Assembly (NCBI RefSeq): GCF_016545825.1
Contig: NC_052621.1
Location: forward strand, 38,144,687 to 38,208,686
Length of the DNA: 64,000 nt
Direction of reading: 5' to 3'
Origin: Eucalyptus grandis
Taxonomy: Eukaryota; Streptophyta; Magnoliopsida; Myrtales; Myrtaceae
Positions 57,691 through 64,000 of this stretch are shown here, in pieces. Below the pieces are notes generated by a model, which saw only the letters and a program-made list of their open reading frames with translations, searched no databases and was not told the origin of the DNA. A program made the position numbers and the translations under genes. How positions within the stretch are numbered: the first letter of the stretch is position 1; each line of letters opens with the position of its first letter.

Positions 57691-59478
57691 ATTGATTTAT
57701 AATGGTGTCTTAACGACTTTCTCTTTCGTTTGAATATAAGATTAAATTTCAAACCACAATCCTTTAAGACACATAGAATTCACACATCTTTCCTTCTTTT
57801 GCCGGGTTATACACATAAGGCTATTCATGTTCCTTCTATTATTTTATGTGGAATAAATAATAAGGTCTTTTGTATTTTGGGATGATAGCTGCTAGAGCTT
57901 ATCGCACCAAATTTTGTACTCCAAGAGGTGGAATTATCCTTAAGGATAGATTTTGTAAGCCCCAAACAATTGATCCTATTTTTTTTTTCATCATTTTCAA
58001 TAGATTTCCAACAATTCTTATTTTTCATATTATTTAGTATTTTTCTAACACTTCCATGGAGAAAGGGCAAAGCCAGAGCAAAGGAAACAAAGGGATGCAC
58101 TGTTTCGTTTCACCTTGTTCCTTTGCGGGTGCTTGTTGCGCAAATTCTTCTCTCTATGCTTGTATTCAATCATCTTAAGAAGAAGAACAAGATTGCCGCA
58201 AAAGAGAGCATCGAGGGAGCACCCGCTCCTTTGGTGTCAGCTAACAAGTTATAGCTCTATATATCAATCAATTATTTAAATTTCTAAGTTTTAAGAATAA
58301 CTCGATGATATCATATCATTTTAAAATATATTGGCTTTAGATGAAATTGTTAACATGTGGAGCTAGCATGGAATCGATACAACACAAATAACATCCGTTT
58401 GTTTGTTTGTACCTCACATTTCCAACTCCATTTAGAATATGACAACTTTAACCAAAATTAAAATATAAAATCACGTTAATAATTAGTAGCTACTAGCTAG
58501 GTTCTTTCTTCACATCTTCCATCCATTTCCAAATCTGTTTTAACTCAATGAGATCTATGAAATTCTGATCTTCAATAACCAAATAACAACTGAATTTATG
58601 CTTAGATGTTTAAACGAGCGGAATATGTTTGAAAACAAATTCTAATTCTTCTATAGCCCAATTAAGAAATTAATGTGTGCACATTAATCGTGAGTGGACC
58701 AAGCCCAACAATTTGACTTGACTAGAGGATGAGCTCTCCAAGAAGATAAAGGCAAGCACAAAAGAGCATTTGCAACTGCTCCTTGTCCTCAATTACTAAT
58801 TAACTAAATCCCATCCCAATAAAGGGTAATCGTCGTGTGGTTTGTATGATTGCATGAGACCCTACGGAAAAAGAAGCCACCCACCATTCTTGACTTAAGT
58901 GGCACGCGATTTTGGGTTTATTCATTTCCTTTTAATGTGTTTATTATTATATTTGATAGTTGCAGTTGAAATCTGCCATTAGTTTCTATAATTAGTTGTG
59001 AATAACAGCAATGTCTCTCCAATCTTCCACTAATCTAGTTTGGTTGAAATTCTTCTTCCACAAATCAATTTTAAATATTAAATTAAAATGCTCTAGTGTA
59101 AACTGTTCTAACCATGAGGTGGTCCCAAGTGTATTATTTCTTTTTTAAAACCCACCATGAACTTCATGGGAGGAAGGTGACCTTCTTTCATTCTAAAATA
59201 GTTTAATGTGCAGGAAATTTCTAGGAAGACGTCTGGGGATTGGATTAGAGAAACTCATCATTTAGTGGGATTTCCGTGTGACTAAATGGGGAAAATTTTC
59301 AAAAAAGTTCTAAACTTATTGTATTTGTACCAATTTAGTCATAAACCTTTTAATTTAACCAGTTTAGTCTTCAACTTGTTAATAATTTCCCAATGTAGTT
59401 CATCTAGCTAATTTTGATTGAAAAATGTTGACTTGGATGACGGGCATCTTATGTGACATGGCTAGCGAGAACTCCCAG
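57691..59478 (+). repeat. Direct duplication, copy 1 (about 1.8 kb)
   Basis: It begins ATTGATTTATAATGGTG and ends in a block with TTTTCAAAAAAGTT, ACCAATTTAGTC and GGCTAGCGAGAA, which resembles one terminal repeat of the 56030 element. A repeat copy follows at 59524-60962. A 108-codon frame (57928-58254) starts with a hydrophobic stretch; its second half is missing in copy 2. I do not recognise it and doubt that it is a gene. Confidence 0.88.
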
Positions 59479-59523
59479 CCTCATCATGGAGGCCATAATG
59501 GTTATCATATTTACTAATTTTCA

Positions 59524-60962
59524 ATTGATTTATAATCGTGTCTTAACGACTTTCTCTTTCATTTGAATATAAGATTAAACTTCAAACCACAATCCTCTAA
59601 GACACACCGAATTCACAAATCTTTCCTTCTTTTGTCGGGTTATACACATAAGGTTGTTCATGTTCCTTCTATTATTTTATGTGGAATAAATAAGAAAATC
59701 TTTTGTATTTTGGGAGGATAGTTGCTAGAACTTATGGCACTATATTTTGTACTCCAAGAGGTGGAATTATCCTTAAGGATAGATTTTGCAAGCCTCAAAC
59801 AATTGATCTTATTTTTTTCATCATTTTCAATGGATTTCCAACAATTTTTATTTTTCATATTATTTAGTATTTTTCTAACACACCCATGGAGAAAGGGCAA
59901 AGCCAGAGCAAAGGAAACAAAGGGATGCACTATTTCTCTGGTACATCATTATGGATTGGATTAGTCTTTCTACGGGTATCCTTAATTCTCTCATCTCTTG
60001 AACCTATATGGTCCATATCCAAAAAGAAATGACCCCTCATGCGAATTCTTTCGGGTTGTGAGACATATTCAAATTCAATATAAGTCCTCAAAATGGAACT
60101 AAAGAAAACAGAAAAATTATTTTGGTGGGGGAGGTCAAACCAACTTCTTGAATAACAAATTTCTTTAAATTTAAATTAAGAAAATTAACATGTACACGTT
60201 AATCGTGAGTGGACCAAGCCAACAAGTTTGACTTGACTAGAGGGTGAGGTCTCCAAGAAGATAAAAGCAAGCACAAAAGAGCATCTGCAACTACTCCTTG
60301 TCCCTCAATTACTAATTAACTAAGTTCCATCCCAATAAAAGGTAATCGTCGTGTGATTTGTGTGATTGCATGAGACCCTATTGAAAAAGAAGGCACCCAC
60401 CATTCTTGACTTAAGTGGCACGCGATTTTGGGTTTGTTCATTTCCTTTTTATGTGTTTATTATCATATTTGATAGTTGTAGTTGAAGTCTATCATTAGTT
60501 TCTATCATTAGTTATGAATCACAGCAATGTCTCTCCAGTCTTCCACTAATCTAGTTTGGTTAAAATTCTTCTTCCACAAATCAATTTTAAATATTAAATT
60601 AAAATGCTCTAGTGCAAACTGTTCTTACCATGAGGTGGTCCTCAATGTATTATTTCTTTTCTAAAACCCAACATGAACTTTATGGGAGGAAGGTCACCTT
60701 CTTTCATTCTAAAATAGTTTAATGTGCAGGAAATTTTTAGGAAGACGTTTGAGGATTAAATTAGAGAAATTCATCATTTAGTGGGATTTCTGTGTGACTT
60801 AATAGGAAAAATTTTCAAAAAAGTTTTAGACCTCTTGAATTTATACGAATGTAGTCTTTAGCTTGTTAATAATTTTTCAATATAATCCATTCGGCTAATT
60901 TTGATTAAAAATTTTGACTTAAATGTTGGATATCTTATGTGGCACGGCTAGTGATAACTTGT
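59524..60962 (+). repeat. Direct duplication, copy 2 (about 1.44 kb)
   Basis: It follows copy 1 at an offset of 1833 bases at the start (57691 to 59524) and 1515 bases later (58689 to 60204), so about 0.3 kb of the middle is missing or replaced (59935-60165). It ends in the same TIR-like block (60805-60962). Confidence 0.88.
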
Positions 60963-63900
60963 AGCCGGATCTTGCTTGCTGTGTACAAGGGCAGCGAACC
61001 CTCGCCCTTCACCAGCCAACAATTTTTTTTTTGGTCGAACACCAGCGAACTATTTGAGTCACCATTCTTCCACGGTGGGCCACCAATACTCTTTTGAAAT
61101 TTAGCCAACTTTGGCTCGGGCAGCCAAGACACGTGCCTCCACCTAACCATGGCACGTGACCATGTTCCAGCAGAGAGAGTCAACACAGAAGCGCGTTGTC
61201 CGACCCCCACGTATAAGTTCTCTCTACTTCCAGGTCTGAAGCACATCGAAGCCTTTGCGACCATAGAGAGAGCTTCGGCTTGAATCGGCGGAGGAAGCAG
61301 CGATCTTCTTTCTCGCGAATCCACCGAGCAGTACACCCGAGGCCGTCGTGAAGAGCACCTGCAGTCGCTCCTTCCGAACCACCGGCTTCAAAGGACTGGT
61401 TTTTCAGCGGGCACCAATCAGCAGGTAAAATCAACTCGAATCGTGTCGAGTTTCGAACTTTTTAGTGTTCCGCTTGCTATAATTTCTGATAATGGTCTCC
61501 ACTGAGGTGATTAGGGTTCTTGGATTGGGGGGATCTTCGGCGGAACACGAGGGTCGTTTCTGGATTTTATTGAAAGATAGTAAGTTCCCCGTCTGTAGTT
61601 GGTGATTTCGTAGCCACTATTCGTCCTTTCTCGCAACGTTCTGACCTGAGATGATCTGCAAATTTACCTCCGTGTCTTTCCAAACCAAGCCGGCCTAGGT
61701 CGAGGCGTGAAGGTGATCCTCGGGATTGCGTGGCCTTTTGGGACTCGGACCCAACTCGATCTGCTTCAAGGTGACTTCTTCTCAAACACTGAAACCCGTC
61801 ACAGTTCATCTTTGAATCGCTCCTGGAGGTAAGCACAATTTTCATTCTCTGGTCTATTCCAATTGATAGCACAAAGAATAAATACAACTGATAATTACTC
61901 ATCCCATAACGCCTAACATCCTTTTAAGGCATGCATAATAATATATGTGAAATTTCTTCAACTTTTGTAAAATTATCATCAAATATATATTGCTAATTTT
62001 TATTACAACAATCTCCTCATTAAACTAATCGGTTGAATCTGGTGGAATCACACGCTGGCCCTTATCCCGATATTGTTTTCAAAACATCAACGGTTCACTG
62101 AACTCCCTCGAGACAAAGGGCCCACTCCATGAAAATTATGAAAATACCCTTCTTGACCTGATTTTGGGTCCATTGGCCCTATACGTACCCTAATTGTCAA
62201 AAATTACTTAAAGCCTGAAACATCCAAAATACTCAGTTTTTGTATAAATAATTCTCTTTTTTCTCTTGAAAATAGTTAAAAACTATATGTATATTTTTTT
62301 TCCAAATATAGATTGTGCTGGTCAAAATTGCAGAAAACCTTTCAAAGCCTACAGATCAAAATTGTCAACAACAAAAATTTATCCGAACAGATCAGATCAA
62401 CTAGAGAATTTTTGAATGTCCATAAAACCATTTTCATTATATTGGTAATGATCATAATTTCTGGAAAATGACAGAATATTCAAATGTTATTTTGGTTTCA
62501 CCAAAAAAAAAAAATGTTTTTTGGAAGTTATGAAAAATACACAATTGTACTAATTTTTTTTCTTGGTGGTGCTGGTTACAATGGAAAACTTGAAAGTGAG
62601 CAAAGCTGCTGGTTTCAATGCACTCACAAATATTTAATATGTGGATTATGCAGTTTAAAATAGAGAAACTTGTCATAAAGCGTGGTTTTCATGAGATTTA
62701 ACTGCTTACAGCAAAGCTGTGATATAGCATAGAAAGTTACCGACCTACGATAGATTTGACAATATGATTTATGCATGTGTAGGGTGGGAGAGAATGTAGC
62801 GTTTACAGGAGGAAGAACGTCTATGATACTATCATACTGAAATATTAGCAGGAGCCACATTTATCTGTTTAACAATATGGTTTATAAGTAGATATGAACA
62901 GAATTGGTCATTTTGTACTCTCGTCCAAATTGTGCTCTCTCACATTCAGCCTCTCTCTTGCAGAACAATTCGGAACTATTGTCATCGCTTGCTTGCTTTG
63001 ATCTTTTCCCTCTTGAAAGTTTTCACTCGGGCTTGTTTAAGGTCTCCTCTCTCCAATCTTGCACCTCTCTTTGCATCTCAGCTCACGGAAGGTAATTGCT
63101 TTTTCATGTCTTATTAGCGTGTCGTTTCTATTGATTCGTCGCTTTGTTATTGGAATAATCGGCTGAACTAAGTGCGTTCTGGGCCCCTTTTTGTCAATTG
63201 GGGATGTGGGGTGGCCACTAAATAGCAAAGGAGGGTCTTTTATTCTCTCTCTGGAGTCGTCGTTACCTGTTAACGAGGTATGTACCCAGCTCAGATTTGA
63301 CTTTGGTGAAAAAAGAAAGCCTTTGTTTTCGACTATAGACGTAGCTAATCCTAAGAATGTCTGATTGTTAGTTGCATCGTAATTCAGTATTGATCTTTTG
63401 TTGAACTAGAACGAGTAGGTCTGCAAGTGCGCTAGACTCTATTGCGCGCAAAATTGCCACATTTCGCTTGAACCCATAGGCCATTTCTTTTTTATGAATT
63501 GTGAGGTTTTTCTGTGTTTGAAGGTCCTAGATCAATTTATAGAAAAAATAAATCAGAAAAATAGAAGTAGGCTAGTTCTTGGGTCAACTAGTTTGGTTCT
63601 CGGTTACAAAATTGGAGAACTAATTATTACAGAATCAGTTCTTGATTCTTAGTTTAGAACCTACTCATCTTGAAACCAATCATCCTAAGAGTTAGTGTTC
63701 TCTTAAGGAGATTTTGTTCAACAATTTTACCTCCTTATAGAACATTCCAAAGGAGTGATATTCTGTTTTCCTCCAATTGTTGGACCATTAATCATAGAAA
63801 GTATATTCCCTTGCAATAGTAGGAAAAAAGAAAAACCTAGTTGATCTTTTGACATACACAAAAACGATCAAATAAATCGAGCCATACATGCAAATTAGGA

Positions 63901-64000
63901 GATTCACCTAGCATTATATTACTTATTTCTTACACCTCTTTGTGGTGATATTCTCATTATGGGCCCTCCGACAAAAATAGGGACAAGCACTCAACGCCAT
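60963..64000. other. Gene-poor end of the window with leader-like CT-rich stretches
   Basis: 61140-61430 is GC- and CT-rich and ends at a good splice donor (CAG/GTAAAATC at 61424). 62890-63091 is CT-rich and ends at GAAG/GTAATTGC. Either could be a non-coding first exon of a gene that lies beyond the window, but no coding frame or family is recognised. 63580-63690 is a GGTTCT-type low-complexity repeat. Confidence 0.35.

Noticed and set aside
57928..58254. 108-codon open frame (SANKL end) as a gene
   Set aside because: It is only half conserved in the neighbouring duplicate, has no recognised family, and starts in T-rich hydrophobic-looking sequence. A real small exon cannot be fully excluded.

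Overview
The window is plant nuclear DNA, almost certainly a dicot and possibly a woody Myrtaceae-like genome (this last point is an inference from repeat style). Evidence: a GT-AG intron-containing laccase gene, a PDR-type ABCG transporter relic, Tork- and SIRE-type Ty1/copia elements, a chromodomain Ty3/gypsy (Tekay/Del) element, and a Mutator-like element with a 9-bp target duplication. I see no intact cellular gene, RNA gene, operon or CRISPR array. The window is a graveyard of two plant gene relics and at least ten mobile-element copies or fragments.

Region 1 to 26967 is a laccase pseudogene (six exons) whose long fifth exon is split by a Russian-doll insertion. A Tork/Tnt1-like copia element (C1, 2980-26386) entered exon 5. 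A Tekay/Del gypsy element with 3.3-kb LTRs (G1, 7946-25313, perfect GTAGT duplication) entered the RNase H part of C1. Two solo LTRs of related families then entered G1: one inverted in its RNase H (13898-17142, CATTA duplication) and one direct in its 3' LTR (19902-23186, CGTTT duplication). Every level closes with a target-site duplication, so the order of events can be read directly.

Region 27000 to 40778 holds a minus-strand copia LTR-like piece, a gypsy LTR fragment, and a truncated minus-strand copia gag-protease relic. The leader or LTR of that relic was then hit by a nearly complete 9.2-kb SIRE/Maximus-type copia element (C2, 30000-39194). A GA-rich minisatellite, a row of three similar palindromes and a faint gypsy protease relic follow. 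A sister SIRE-type element (C3, 40779-50220, perfect CTTCT duplication) comes next. C2 and C3 both carry gag, pol and a long extra ORF downstream of pol. In C2 the extra ORF is still open for 504 codons although pol is broken.

Region 50221 to 64000 holds a CT microsatellite, a 74-bp tandem repeat, another minus-strand gypsy LTR fragment abutting a PDR/ABCG pseudogene, a 0.94-kb Mutator-like element with long inverted repeats, and a 1.5-1.8 kb direct duplication. The last 3 kb is AT-rich with CT-rich leader-like stretches but no gene I can identify.

The most unusual signals are these. (1) One-base contractions of CAG or CTG to CG recur in repeat copies and destroy reading frames and a primer-binding site; this is either a methylation-linked read error or a real mutational signature. 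(2) A four-copy tandem array of the copia leader plus gag start shares its nonsense codons, so it arose after the element died. (3) Related gypsy LTRs carry different minisatellites at the same position. (4) The extra ORF of the SIRE-type pair is conserved at both ends between the two copies.
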